Below are positions 20,829 to 30,977 of a stretch of DNA of 64,000 nucleotides, one piece after another. The DNA lies in contig JAUCEF010000006.1 in NCBI GenBank assembly GCA_033558025.1, positions 3,844,001 through 3,908,000 of the forward strand, written 5' to 3'. This DNA is from Phytophthora sp. 'mugwort'. Its lineage: Eukaryota; Oomycota; Peronosporomycetes; Peronosporales; Peronosporaceae. The translations under genes and the position numbers were made by a program. The notes beneath the pieces were generated by a model. It did no database searches, had not been told where the DNA came from, and was given only the letters and a program-made list of their open reading frames with translations. How positions within the stretch are numbered: the first letter of the stretch is position 1; the number at the start of each line of letters is the position of its first letter.

Positions 20829-21225
20829 ATGGCCTACATGCGTGGCAACTTTCCTGTAGCACACGAACTAGAAGAGTGGGGTGCTGATGTGGCGTTAACA
20901 CCTTTGCATGAAGCTGCAGCGAAGGATAATATAACGGCTATCAGGAAACTGCTCAAGACTGGCGCTGATCCCAACTGTGTGGGTGAATACGGGTATACAG
21001 GCATGCATCGTCGAACGCCATTGCATTGGGCAGCGATTAATGGCGCTGCCGAAGCCGTTAGCATGCTGCTCGAAGCTGGATCCGAACCCGGATTTTCAGG
21101 ACATCTTCGGTCGTTCACCTTTGCATTGGGCGGCACGTGTGAACAAGCCAGAAGTGGTTCGTTTGCTTCTGGCCAAGGGTGCCGATGTGAACTTACAGCT
21201 CTTGCTTTTTGATCGTGGTTATTAA
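20829..21225 (+). pseudogene. ankyrin-repeat gene fragment with frameshift
   Basis: From the ATG at 20829 the frame has ankyrin repeats: LTPLHEAAAKDNITAIRKLL, TGADPNC, RTPLHWAAINGAAEAVSMLL. Near 21080 the repeat continues in the +1 frame as PDFQDIFGRSPLHWAARVNK and RLLLAKGADVNL, ending at 21225. Ankyrin repeats bind protein partners. With the upstream 285-codon frame, the three reading frames step +1 and +1, so the locus is either a pseudogene or contains two base errors. Confidence 0.6.
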
Positions 21226-22284
21226 CGCGAAGATGGATTTCCCCATTAATATTTGTGTTCTATTCGCTCTTCCTACGATAAACTTATATACTTTACCCTT
21301 CTTCGCTGGACTTTCATAAGGAAGCTTGAATTGTATTAGTGTTGGTGAACTATACTATGCAGGATGGGATTCAGCGCTGCCAGCTTTTTTCTGTAAACTA
21401 TAGTTTATCCCTGTGTTGTTAAACCGCAGCTGATTGGCCTAGCATGGGGGGGAGAGGCAAGGTGGCAGTATGGAGACACAAGCTTTTTCTGATACTGTAG
21501 CCATGATGGCCACGCGGCGCCATCTCAAATTGAATTCACTAACGAGCTTTTTTATTTTTAGGTTTGGGGTGACATTATTCTTCTCTGCCCACCGACCACG
21601 GCGTGGCGGAATCCCCTCTCCAGCTCGAGCACACGCAGATGACGACGCCCAGCATTCCTCTAATCCCCCTAGTGCAGAATCTACTTCGTGCCCGTCGACT
21701 TTCGCGTTTGCAGCGTGCAAGGCTGAGCTTGAGTTGATATTGCAACAGCAGGGGGGGATAAGCGTCCTTATCTGAGACTTATTGGTGTCCTATAGAAGCC
21801 TTTTTTGATATATGCAATGAGACAGTCCCGTAGGGTCCCGGACTCTCGTTTGTTAGGGTCGTTGCCCGTCGTCAAATTTGTCGCCGTCCGGGTGATGTAA
21901 GCCTGCACGGGGCTCACTGTTATCCCTGCTTCGGTGAAATCGTAGATGACCGTACTGTTGGAATTGGGATTCATATCGAGGTCATGTTGGCGGTGGCCAC
22001 GTTGAAGTGTTGCCCACGTTGAAGGTGACAATCCATGGGACCCGGCACAGATAATTAAGCTCAACGGCGCTGTGGGGAATAGTGAAACTCAGTAGCTTGG
22101 GTCTTTGCATGTGGGGCGGCTGAAGCCCGCTTATATTATCGTTGGAGCTTCGGAGCTGTAGCGCTAACGAACCAATCTTACTTTCTTTTTCCTTCTCTAG
22201 TGGAGAGTCAAGGCCATACGGATCGTGTGCACTTTTGAGCAGGGTTATAATATAAGCGCAAGTGTCGACGGACTTCTCTTTGTA
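21226..22284. other. gene-poor stretch with short orphan ORFs
   Basis: ORFs at 21470-21775 (+) and 21768-22064 (-) are about 100 codons each and lack recognisable domains, signal peptides or splice partners. G7 runs occur near 21446 and 21751. Given the transposon debris on both sides, this is probably repeat-derived DNA. Confidence 0.35.
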
Positions 22285-22755
22285 TCAAGATGGAGGAGCC
22301 GCTGAAATATACTAATGCGGTGTCCGAAAGAACTGGGACGGGAAAGACTGGCAGCAGAACAAATGGGCGACGACGATTGTCTTCAAGAAGAAGAAGAAGA
22401 TATTGCGAACGGCGATGCCACGAGGTCAAATCTCTCCAGTAATGAAACTGAGGAAGATTTTAATGACAAGCAGTTGACTCTCATGCAGCTCGTTGGAATG
22501 TCGTTGCCAGCAGACATTTTTCACAAAGCCGTGACAAACCCGCCGGAACTGGCATGTGGAAAAAGTATGCGTAATTGATGAGAGCAGAGCAAACAAACGA
22601 CAATGGATCATAGAGCGGCAAGCATTCAGCACGAGCTGGAAATGTTGAAGTTGGCTTCGGGTAGAGATGTAAACCAGCACGTGAGCAAGATGTTCAACTT
22701 GAGCGCGGAGTTGCTCACGTTGAACTATCAGTTTGATGACATCACCAATTGATGC
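22285..22755 (+). pseudogene. Ty1/copia gag relic
   Basis: Read across frames on plus: DGKDWQQNKWATTIVFKKKK (about 22335-22390), NDKQLTLMQLVGMSLPADI (about 22465-22520), and SIQHELEMLKLASGRDVNQH then VSKMFNLSAELLTLNYQFDD (about 22625-22745). This order of a W-rich start, QLTLMQLV and a HVS-x-F helix is that of oomycete copia Gag (UBN2-like). Frameshifts and stops separate the pieces, and nothing of protease, integrase or RT follows. Confidence 0.45.
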
Positions 22756-23423
22756 TGGATAGCCTCATCTTCATCTCTTGTCACTCATAGCTTTCACAGG
22801 TATCGCTTACTATGTCACATAAGAGAAGGATACAGCGGCAACCTCGCCTTTGCAGTTGGGGTGCGTGCTTCAACGGAAAATTTTCGACTGACAGGCAATC
22901 GGCTTTGTCAAATGGTCAGCAATCTAAAAAAGTTACCGTCTCGTAAATGGCTTAGCTCTGGAGCTCATCCATTTCCGAAATGGAAATGTTCGCTGACCAT
23001 AACAAATATGGCTGCGATTAAAAAAGGATAATGTCGACGAAAAGACCAATCCTGACCCCCCCCCCCTATTTCCTCTTGTACAGGCGACTTCGTTGTCCCC
23101 TTTGTTAGTCTCTTTCTTGCGATTTTTTCTTGACCCAATGCGCTGGCAAAATGTGCAGGGGCTGTATCAACGACAAAGACTGGCCGGCGTTCATCAGTCT
23201 TGGGCTCTCATATCAACCTTGAGTCAGACCTTAAAGTTATTTTACCAACACGCCCTAATTATGGGGAGGAGATGCCTACTTTATCATCGGTATCTTCCAC
23301 CGTTCAGGAAAGGGTACCACGTAGTACGTTACCGTGGTCTCTAAGGGGGTCTAGGGTACTCTAGATGCCATTTTATGCACATGCTGAGCGGACGATGTAA
23401 CCTAAACCAATACGTCCGTCCAC
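22756..23423. other. no gene seen
   Basis: Low-information DNA with a C8 run near 23057 and short frames only. It separates the copia relic from the foldback element. Confidence 0.35.
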
Positions 23424-23425
23424 TA

Positions 23426-23974
23426 GCGTACTCCAAGAGAAAGATCGCGCGACTCAACTCATTTTGTGCTGCACTTTCCAAAGATTCTTTGGCGATGTCA
23501 CTTTAAACGACGCGTCATCAGAGTGATTGTAGTTATCAAAATCCAGTACATGCCATCGGGTTCCGAAATTTCGGAACCATATTTTGATGGGCTGTGGTTA
23601 AGTTGACATTTGCTGTTGGTGCTTGGGTTCCGAGGTTCCTAAAACTTTATATATATATTCAAATTTATAGAGGGGGTATATAAAGGAGAAAGAAGAGATA
23701 GAGAGACAGTCCTGGTTCTTTTTTTTTTGCGAGCTTAGGAACTTAGTCCCGCATTGTGTATAACACCTACCATGATCACAGTTTTTGATGTTACATCGGT
23801 TCTGTGACTTTGAGCCGGTTCAAATCAGGTTTCAGAACTTTACGCACTACATGCACTGGATTTTGATAACTACAATCACTCTGATGACGCGTCGTTTAAA
23901 GTGACATCGCCAAAGAAACTTTGGAAAGTGCAGCACAAAATGAGTTGAGTCGCGATATTTCTCTTGGCGTATGC
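23426..23974. mobile_element. foldback/MITE-like element with about 125-bp inverted arms
   Basis: Left arm 23426-23553 and right arm 23850-23974 are inverted copies differing at only a handful of positions (about 95 % identity by eye). TA dinucleotides flank both ends (23424-23425 and 23975-23976), a Tc1/mariner-type target duplication. The 300-bp centre holds a perfect 20-bp palindrome at 23560-23579 and an AT-rich TATATATA stretch; it has no ORF. A transcript across it would fold into a long hairpin. Confidence 0.75.
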
Positions 23975-23976
23975 TA

Positions 23977-24989
23977 CAGTAGTCACAGTAATTAGTCTGA
24001 CTCAGATTAATTTATATAGGGGTATATCGATGATGCATTTACATGAATTAGTCGGTCTCGAGCGCACGCAGACTATTTTTGTGCTCAGGCTAATTATGAA
24101 CTTCAAAAATAGCTTGTTTCATCCGAAGAGATGGAGGCCTAAACGAGTGCTTCGATGGTGATTGTCGGCAACGCAACTGCATCATCTGAAGATATTGCCG
24201 CTGCTGAATCTGGTTCTTGATAGTTGCCCACAGACTCTGAAGGATACTTCTTCAAGATCTCTTGCAAGCGCGGAACAAGCTGCTCAACTGACCAAGACCC
24301 GTCAACTCCCAGTGATAGGCCACATCGCATCATGTTTGCGTGCATAGTTGATGACATTTTTGTCACGCTTTTGTTGACCTCCTTTACCGCAGCTGCTGCT
24401 AGCTCAAGGAAAACCTTATTTCCAGTTTATTTTAATTTTCCTGACCAGTTGCCGTCTTTGCGTGGCCGGTTTTGCCATTCATGATGCTCGACCAGCTCGA
24501 TCTTTTTTTTCATTCCACAAACGCGACCACACGTCCTTAATCTTGCAATCACAAAGGAATGAGCAGGTTGACATGTGCTGGAGTAGATCCAATGACATTC
24601 AGTAGGATCCCAACTCACACGCACTGCGCCAAGACACCGACTAACGGAGGGGGAGCTCCGACGGCCGTGTTGTTGCTGAGTGGTTCACCTTGTGTACCCG
24701 TCGGCGGGCTGGTACTGCTCTCTCGTTGACACGAGATGCGCACTTGGTGGGCCTTGGACGTCCTTTTTGGGGACTTGTATGGTACATAATTAGAGTCATA
24801 CATTTACATACAGCCGGCTTTGCCGCAGATAAGCAAAAAAATAACAGTTCAGTTTTAGCATTAAAGAGAATATTGCCCTAGGTTTAGGAATACTGACTCT
24901 TTGAGTCTTTAGTAGTATAACTAGAGTGATCTAAGTCTCTGAGAAGACCTTAGGGGTTAGGATAACCACAGCTAAGACTCGGGGAGTCA
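23977..24989. other. gene-poor stretch
   Basis: Short frames on minus at 24139-24366, 24427-24624 and 24615-24803 could be pieces of one decayed gene, since they follow each other on one strand, but I recognise no domain in them. No promoter or splice pattern was found. Confidence 0.3.
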
Positions 24990-25046
24990 TACGTTTTCCT
25001 CTGACGCACTACGCTACGCAGCCCGCTGCAAGAGGGCTTGCGCGCC

Positions 25047-25170
25047 TGATGCTGTCTGCGTGCAAGAAACAGCGTACGGACTTGAAGACGTTTGGAGGGG
25101 GACGTTACATTCCTCCGACGTCGAACACTGTTGAGCGTTTTTTAGTGTTGCGAAGCACACCCTCTCTTCC
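25047..25170 (+). pseudogene. hAT-like transposase C-terminal relic
   Basis: An ATG-less frame on plus reads LMLSACKKQRTDLKTF and then GGGRYIPPTSNTVERFL. The YIPPTSN-x-VERF block is the start of the dimerisation region in hAT-type transposases of oomycetes, normally followed by a helix with LP-x-TLE; here the next residues are eroded. No catalytic part is nearby. The assignment rests on this one block. Confidence 0.4.
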
Positions 25171-25679
25171 CACCTCCTGGATATGCTACCCATGCATTTA
25201 GAGACTGTCTTGTTCCTTAAACTCAATAGGTGATTTTGGAACGCGACCACGGTGGCCAAGGTCGTGCATGCAAAGTAAGCAAGTTCCCCAATACTGCACA
25301 GTTCTTGTGACGCCAATAGCTTATTTTGCTCTCCTCTTCGTCTGGCACAATAACCTACTTCTCCTTTCGACGGCACTAATATTGCAATGTTATTATCGGA
25401 AGGCCTGATGCGAACTCACAAGAGACTTTTAGCAAAATGTGAAGATCATAACTAGGACTTCGTGCGCTTGGATAATTGACTTTTGTTAGCCTATTTTGCA
25501 GATCTATCTGCAAACGCGATACATGTAGTTGCTCACGTCGAGGTTATCAACTAACTAGGTTCAGTAGTGTGGCCACACACTCGGGACTTGGCGGGAGCGT
25601 TATGCTTGCCGTTAGCATGAATGCCACACGAGCAGCAACATTTCGGGGCTTGGTGCGCTGCATACCTAAAAGAATCTAA

Positions 25680-26155
25680 AACTGTACTAAAAGTACCTAA
25701 ACATCTTAGGAAACTTAATTATTTTAGGTCCGTTTTAGGACAAAATTTTAGCTGAATTCGGAATGTATGTATGTACATGTATATATAAAATCCAAGAGGG
25801 CATTGCTAAATGGTCCAGCCGTGCTTCGCTCGCGATAATAAGATTGTACTTTCGGGTAAGTGCAATGCGCGGCTCGCTGAGGAGCTCGGCGCTGGGCCCG
25901 CCTCCGCAAATACCACGCGGCCCTGCTTCGCGGGCTCCACGCACGGGTTTGCTTTGGCTACGCGCGCTCGCACCCGCTCGCCTTAGTTGGCAACCATGCT
26001 TTTATATATTTAGGTCCGTTTTAGGCTAAAGTTGGACCCTTTTTTTGGTCCGTTTAGAACCCAATCGGTACTTAATTTAGGTCTTTTGTTTTTTAGGTAC
26101 CTTATGGACTTTTTAGGTATTTTAGGTACGTTTTAGATCGATTTTAGGTCTGCAG
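25680..26155. repeat. TTTTAGGT-type degenerate repeats around a GC-rich insert
   Basis: TTTAGGTCCGTTTTAGG occurs at 25723-25739 and again at 26009-26025, with many diverged TTTTAGGTAC/TTTTAGATC units on both sides up to about 26150. Between the two copies lies a block of about 200 bp with much higher GC content (25800-26000). This looks like a short tandem repeat array interrupted by an insertion. Confidence 0.55.
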
Positions 26156-26256
26156 CAAAATCTCCCATTTCGGCGGTGGACTCTTCAACTTGTTATTGCA
26201 AACGGCTGTATATACTCGTGGTCCATCCCTCTCTCGCTGCAGGATCGATTCCTTAC

Positions 26257-27748
26257 CTACAGACGTGCCTGGTGCTGCTGCAGCAGGTCCGCGAACGGCT
26301 GCAGCTTCATGGCCATCTTGAGGTTGCCCTGCAAGCGCAGCTTCTTCCGGATCAGCGCTTGTTGCAGCCGCAGTCGCCCTGCCGCTAGATCCAGGAAGTC
26401 CTGCTCGTCCATGTGAATCTGCAGGTCCGGCGCGAGGCGCGGGTCACGTCCTTCCAGCAGGACGCCCTTGCCATGCAGCAGAGCAATCGTCCAGACCTCC
26501 TTGTTAATGTGCCATTCGAGCACGCCCGAGATCTGTTTGCTGAGTGCATGACCCTTCTCCTGGAGGGTAATTCGCAACCGGTCGAAAACTTCCGCGCACT
26601 CGCTGGATCGGGACGTCATCAGCGACTTGGGGGATGCCGTTACGTTGCGCATCATGGGCTCGAACGAGTCCTGCGTGGACGACGGGTGGGTCACGCGGCT
26701 GAAATCCACGACGTCGCGCCACTGCTCAGCCACGAGCTCGGGCGTGAACTGGTACGGGTCCGTGGGGAATCCGACGCCGTGTGTGCGCTGCAGACGCAGA
26801 GCTCCCACCCAGCCTCCTCCCAGTTCAAATAGCTCGCCATTGTCCTTGCACAACGGGTGACACAGGTAGAGGATAATCGGCGACGTGAGTTCCGGCGTCA
26901 GCTTGGAGCACACGTCGTCGGGCCACACCGGCTGCGTAAGCCGCGTACCAGCCACTGGAGACACCGCGTTCACAGCAATATTGTACTTAATACCTGGTTC
27001 ACAGAACAAATCACGAGACAATCGTGTCAGGCACTGACAATAACCCCTCTCTTCAATGTCATGAGCCAAACAAAAGACCTTCGCGGTTGAGCGCTACCGT
27101 GAAGCCCACGAGCCCCATTTTCATGGCGGCATAGTTGACCTGCCCGAAGTTTCCATAGAGTCCGGCGCCCGACACGCAGTTAAGGATGCGGCCGTACTTC
27201 TGCTGACGCATAATGGACCACACCGCCTGCGTCACACGGAAGGTGCCCAGCAGACTCGACCGGTACACATCGTCCCTACAGGCACGAAGCAGCAACATTG
27301 AGTACTCTGTATCGCTTGTCCTTTGCACCTCTCTGCAGCCTGTACAGTACCATTTCTCCTGCGTAATTTTGCGGAAGGATCCGTCGCGGATGACCGTGGC
27401 GTTCTACACCAACGTCAACAACAGAGACTATCACTCTTTGTGCGCACTCGCAATAGTTGTTGCAGCCCATACATTGATCAAGATGTCCACACGCTTGAAG
27501 TTGTTCATGGCCGTCTTAACAATCTCCGCGCCATCCGTCACGCTGTGGTGATCGCCCACGGCCACGCCCCCTCGTTTGCGGATGCTCTGCACCACGTCCT
27601 CCACCAGCGAGCGGTCAGCGTCGTTATCGTTCACCACCACGCGCACACCGCGCGCCGCCAGCGCCTGCGCCCACGCGCGGCCAAGCCCGCGGCCCGCGCC
27701 CGTCACGATCGCCACCTGCGCCGAGTCTCCGCTCCCAAACGACAACAT
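26257..27748 (-). CDS. SDR-SCP2 fusion, (3R)-hydroxyacyl-CoA dehydrogenase-like (MFE-2 type)
   Basis: Four exons: 27748-27473, 27403-27351, 27275-27079 and 26993-26257, total 420 residues in frame. The N-terminal 300 residues are a short-chain dehydrogenase closely like the dehydrogenase part of peroxisomal multifunctional enzyme 2 (HSD17B4): TGAGRGLG nucleotide site at residue 16, KYGRILNCVSGAGLYGNFGQ, and the catalytic Tyr/Lys pair in NYAAMKMG. After CHPLCKDNGELFELGGGW comes a C-terminal SCP2 sterol carrier-like domain (about 300-420, WHINKEVWTIALLHGKG). The middle hydratase-2 domain of animal and fungal MFE-2 is absent. The expected role is oxidation of 3-hydroxyacyl-CoA in peroxisomal beta-oxidation, with SCP2 presenting lipid. 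The C-terminus HQARL resembles a PTS1 signal (ARL). Head-to-head with DNAJC9, 197 bp apart. Confidence 0.85.
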
Positions 27749-27945
27749 TTTGCTTATTGTGGGGGATTTCTCAAGTTGAAGATTCCCGGCGTGTAGTAAA
27801 CGTAAACAGTCGGGTGGTACACACGATAGTCACGTGACATTAGTCTTTATCTGTGCACTCGTACTCTTTGATGTATAGTTTTTGGCGGGAAGGCGCTTTT
27901 TAGTTTCGGCGGACGTCAGTCAACTTGTGGCCAAGTGCAACGACG

Positions 27946-29047
27946 ATGGCGGCGGCGATGATCCACGCCGAGTTCGGGGACGACTGCGACCTGTACGCGG
28001 TACTGAACGTGGAGCGTTCGGCGACCGACAAGGAGATCACTCGGGCCTACCGCAAGCTTGCGCTGAAATACGTGCGTCCCTTGGAAGATACTTTTTTTTC
28101 GTCACTTGACCACTCCAGCTGACGCACTGTTTGTTCCAATTCCAGCATCCTGATAAGCAGCGCGGCGATGACACCTCGCGCGCCAAGGCGACGGCCAAGT
28201 TTCAGGCCGTGAGCGCTATCCATTCGATCCTGAGTGACAAGGAGGCGCGCGCCGTGTACGACGAGTCGGGCACCATCCTGTCGGACGATCACGACGATAA
28301 GTCTCCGTCCTTCCAGATGTGGACCCAGTACTTCGCCCGCGTGTTCCCCAAGGTCACCACGGAAGATATCACCAGGTTTGAGGGTGAGTATCGTCACTCG
28401 AACGAGGAGAGACGCGACGTGCTGGCCGCCTACACGAAGTACGAGGGCGAGATGCAGCACGTCATGGACACGATCATGCTGTCCACAGACGACGATGAAG
28501 AGCGATTCACCGAGATGATCCAGAAGGCCATTAAGGACAAGGAGGTGACGTCGTATTAGTTGATGCAGTGCTGCGGTATTGTTGTGCTAACGCCCATTTA
28601 ATTTGGTCAGGGCAGGTGAAGGCATTTTTGACGTGGCGTGAATACGTCAAGGAGCAGGCCAAGAAGAAGAAAAAGAAAGAGACCCCGGCGGAGCGGAAGC
28701 GTAAGCAAGCGAAGCGCGAGAAAGAGGCCCGTGAGGCGGAAGAGCTCTTCAACAATATTCGTGGCAATCAGCAGAAGCGCGGGGATGGCTCAGGCAGCAC
28801 AGCACTCAGTACCGAAAGGTGAAGCCGTTCCTGTTTCGCTATCTTAGAGGGATGTTGCACTAACTGCAGGTGTGTTAATACGAACAGAAAGCGTGGGTTT
28901 GAATCTCTGCTGGGCAGCTTGGAGGCCAAGTACGCTGAGAAGGACAAACAGTCTAAGCGTAAGGTTGCACCGCGAGACCCTGGCGAGCCCAGTGAGGAGG
29001 AGTTTATCGCCGCGCAAAAGAGGCTTAAGCGCAGCAGGAAGAAATGA
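27946..29047 (+). CDS. DNAJC9: DNAJC9-like J-domain histone co-chaperone
   Basis: Four exons: 27946-28071, 28146-28544, 28616-28818 and 28888-29047, total 295 residues. The J domain is at residues 12-80 (DLYAVLNVERSATDKEITRA), with the HPD motif at the start of exon 2 (HPDKQRGDD), followed by AVYDESGT. The middle section matches the DNAJC9 histone-binding region (YFARVFPKVTTEDITRFE, ERFTEMIQKAI). The tail is very basic (KKKKKKETPAERKRKQ) and ends ESLLGSLEAKY...KRSRKK. DNAJC9 recruits HSP70 to histone H3-H4 in the nucleus. The start ATGGCGGCG is the first ATG. An unspliced intron 2 would end the protein after VTSY. Confidence 0.85.
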
Positions 29048-29181
29048 GTTGAGCGAGATTCCATGAGTGTATATTTGGAGAGAAAATGGACAGCATAACA
29101 CACTCAACTGTTTCAATTAGAATTTTGCATTATAGAAGTATACCATTTTCGTATTGCATTCTGCTACAAGCAATTGCAATA

Positions 29182-30372
29182 TTATCCATTAAATTCACTA
29201 AAGGTTGTGGCAGTAGGAGTCCCCGGAGCTGCGGTCTCGCTCACTTCAACAGCCACTGGAATCGGCTCACCGTTTTCCATCGCAACGCTCACGTACTGGC
29301 CACTGGAATTGCAAGAGCCATCATAGCCAGCGTACACAAGCAACGCATCTTCCTCACGAGAGACCACGTGCTCGTCATAGTCGCGAGCCTGGTAGTCTAC
29401 GTGCACGAACGCACGTTCCACCTCTTCGAGATTCTCCACCTTAAACTGCATCTGTAGGGCGATGTCGTGGGCCAACTTCACAGACATTTCTCCCGGGACG
29501 ACCACCTCCAGCTCCACGAGATACTTCGATCCGAAGTGGTAAGCACGCACAATGTCGAGATCCATGGACGGGTGGTGGCGGTTGCAAAGTTCTTTCACTT
29601 CTTCAATGAACTCCTCGCTAGCGCACACCCCCACAAGCTGTGTGACCTGTTCCCAGGCCATCTTGCCCCAGGCCACCATGATGTAGACGAAAATGATAAT
29701 GGCACCAGCTGGATCGACGTACCAAGCCTTTGGCCTGACTGCAGCGACGATGTATGCTGCAACAGCAAAGGAATTACTAAGCATGTCGTTGAAGTTGTCC
29801 TGGTGAATGGCTTCGACGGCAACTGAGACTGTTGACTTGAGGATCCAGGCCGAGTAGAACATGAGACCAATCTTCACGACGACAGCAGTAACAGCAATAG
29901 TGATAGCAGCGGCCGAAAGGTTTGGTGCTTCGGGTTCGTCCGACGAGAACCCGTCAATGAGCTTCGTGATCGCTTCCTGAATGAAGACGATCGACGCCAA
30001 CACCATCACACTGGCTGCCACAATAATGGCGACAGGTTCAAAGCGCGACGTGCCTGCCGGATACTTGGCATAGTCCTGCTTCTTGCCGGAGCGAGTACCA
30101 GCGTACCAAAGCAGACCCTGGACGAAGAGGTCCACCATATTCTCTACAAGCGCAGAGATCAGAGCGAGCGAGTTGCTGGCGATAGCGACGGAGGTCATAA
30201 CGATGACGATAATAACGTTCGTGGTAAGTGATGCCTTGAGCACCAACGCCACGTGATCCAGCGGATCCTCCCCGCGCAGCACGCGATGTATGGTGGCAAA
30301 CCGCGCGCATATTCCATTCTGCAGCGGACCACTAGCCGTCGGAGATACCGGTCGAACAGACGGACTCTCCAT
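29182..30372 (-). CDS. cation diffusion facilitator (CDF) metal transporter
   Basis: Single exon of 396 residues from the ATG at 30372 (MESPSVRPVSP); the frame is open to 30552, but that part looks untranslated. Six membrane helices lie in residues about 44-280, followed by a cytosolic C-terminal domain with CDF-type beta strands (YLVELEVVVPGEMSVKLAHD). The metal-site motifs are ENMVD in helix 2 (residues 77-81) and DNFND in helix 5 (192-196). D-x3-D in helix 5 is common in Mn/Fe-type CDFs, while Zn types use H-x3-D; helix 2 has Glu for the first Asp. The protein would export divalent metal, perhaps Mn or Zn, from the cytosol. A broken copy lies at 32.6-33.0 kb. Confidence 0.82.
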   Translation of the reverse strand: MESPSVRPVSPTASGPLQNGICARFATIHRVLRGEDPLDHVALVLKASLTTNVIIVIVMTSVAIASNSLALISALVENMVDLFVQGLLWYAGTRSGKKQDYAKYPAGTSRFEPVAIIVAASVMVLASIVFIQEAITKLIDGFSSDEPEAPNLSAAAITIAVTAVVVKIGLMFYSAWILKSTVSVAVEAIHQDNFNDMLSNSFAVAAYIVAAVRPKAWYVDPAGAIIIFVYIMVAWGKMAWEQVTQLVGVCASEEFIEEVKELCNRHHPSMDLDIVRAYHFGSKYLVELEVVVPGEMSVKLAHDIALQMQFKVENLEEVERAFVHVDYQARDYDEHVVSREEDALLVYAGYDGSCNSSGQYVSVAMENGEPIPVAVEVSETAAPGTPTATTFSEFNG

Positions 30373-30779
30373 TTCGTGAGCTATTGCAATTAAAACTTGC
30401 TTGATGGATGTGCTTGGCTTGAGGTTTGTCGCCGTCGGCGCAAATGGCTCAATGGGGGCTATCCATACGTGTACTACAGCAACGGAAACTGCTGGCTCGC
30501 GCGGCACTTTCCAATTAATCGACGAGCCGCGAACGTGCGTGGCTCCCTCCAATCGGGAAGCGCTGATCGCGGAAATGGCCGGGTTCTGGTCGGTTCGTCG
30601 ATTCTAGGCAACGTCTCCCCACCGTGCCACGGTCCGTGGGGAAAGCCAAGCGGATGCGCAATCCTTACCCCAGCAATCATTCTGAGGTTCACTGAGCACT
30701 TGAGGTCTTCCATTACACTTCTGCCGCGGCGACTGTAGCACCGATACTTGGCTTGACACCTGTACCAAATGCATCCCGT

Positions 30780-30899
30780 CCAAGAGAGCTGCTCACTTAG
30801 CTCTTCACATTGCTTAGCAGCTTGTGCTGCTATGGTATCCAAGTCCTCAGGAGTTTTAGAACGGGCCTGTAGCTCGGCAGCCTCAACTACAGACATCAT
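30780..30899 (-). other. possible small exon or ORF, unknown
   Basis: From the ATG at 30899 a helical, acidic start reads MMSVVEAAELQARSKTPEDL and goes on to LSWTGCIWY before a GTGTCA donor-like site. It has good coding character, but I could not join it in phase to the CDF gene downstream on the same strand. It could be the first exon of that gene, or a separate small gene whose other exons are lost. Confidence 0.3.
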
Positions 30900-30977
30900 T
30901 GGGTGCTACTGTCGTACATGTATTTTATTTGGCAAGTTGAAGTGAAATTCACTGGCCAATCACATAGACCGAATTTA

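Noticed and set aside
21470..21775. 101-codon plus ORF as a possible effector
   Set aside because: No signal peptide, RXLR or LxLFLAK motif; overlapped by an equal-length minus ORF and flanked by repeats.
29182..30552. 456-codon version of the CDF protein
   Set aside because: The extra 60 residues lack CDF similarity and no conserved start context is present; the ATG at 30372 fits the family better.
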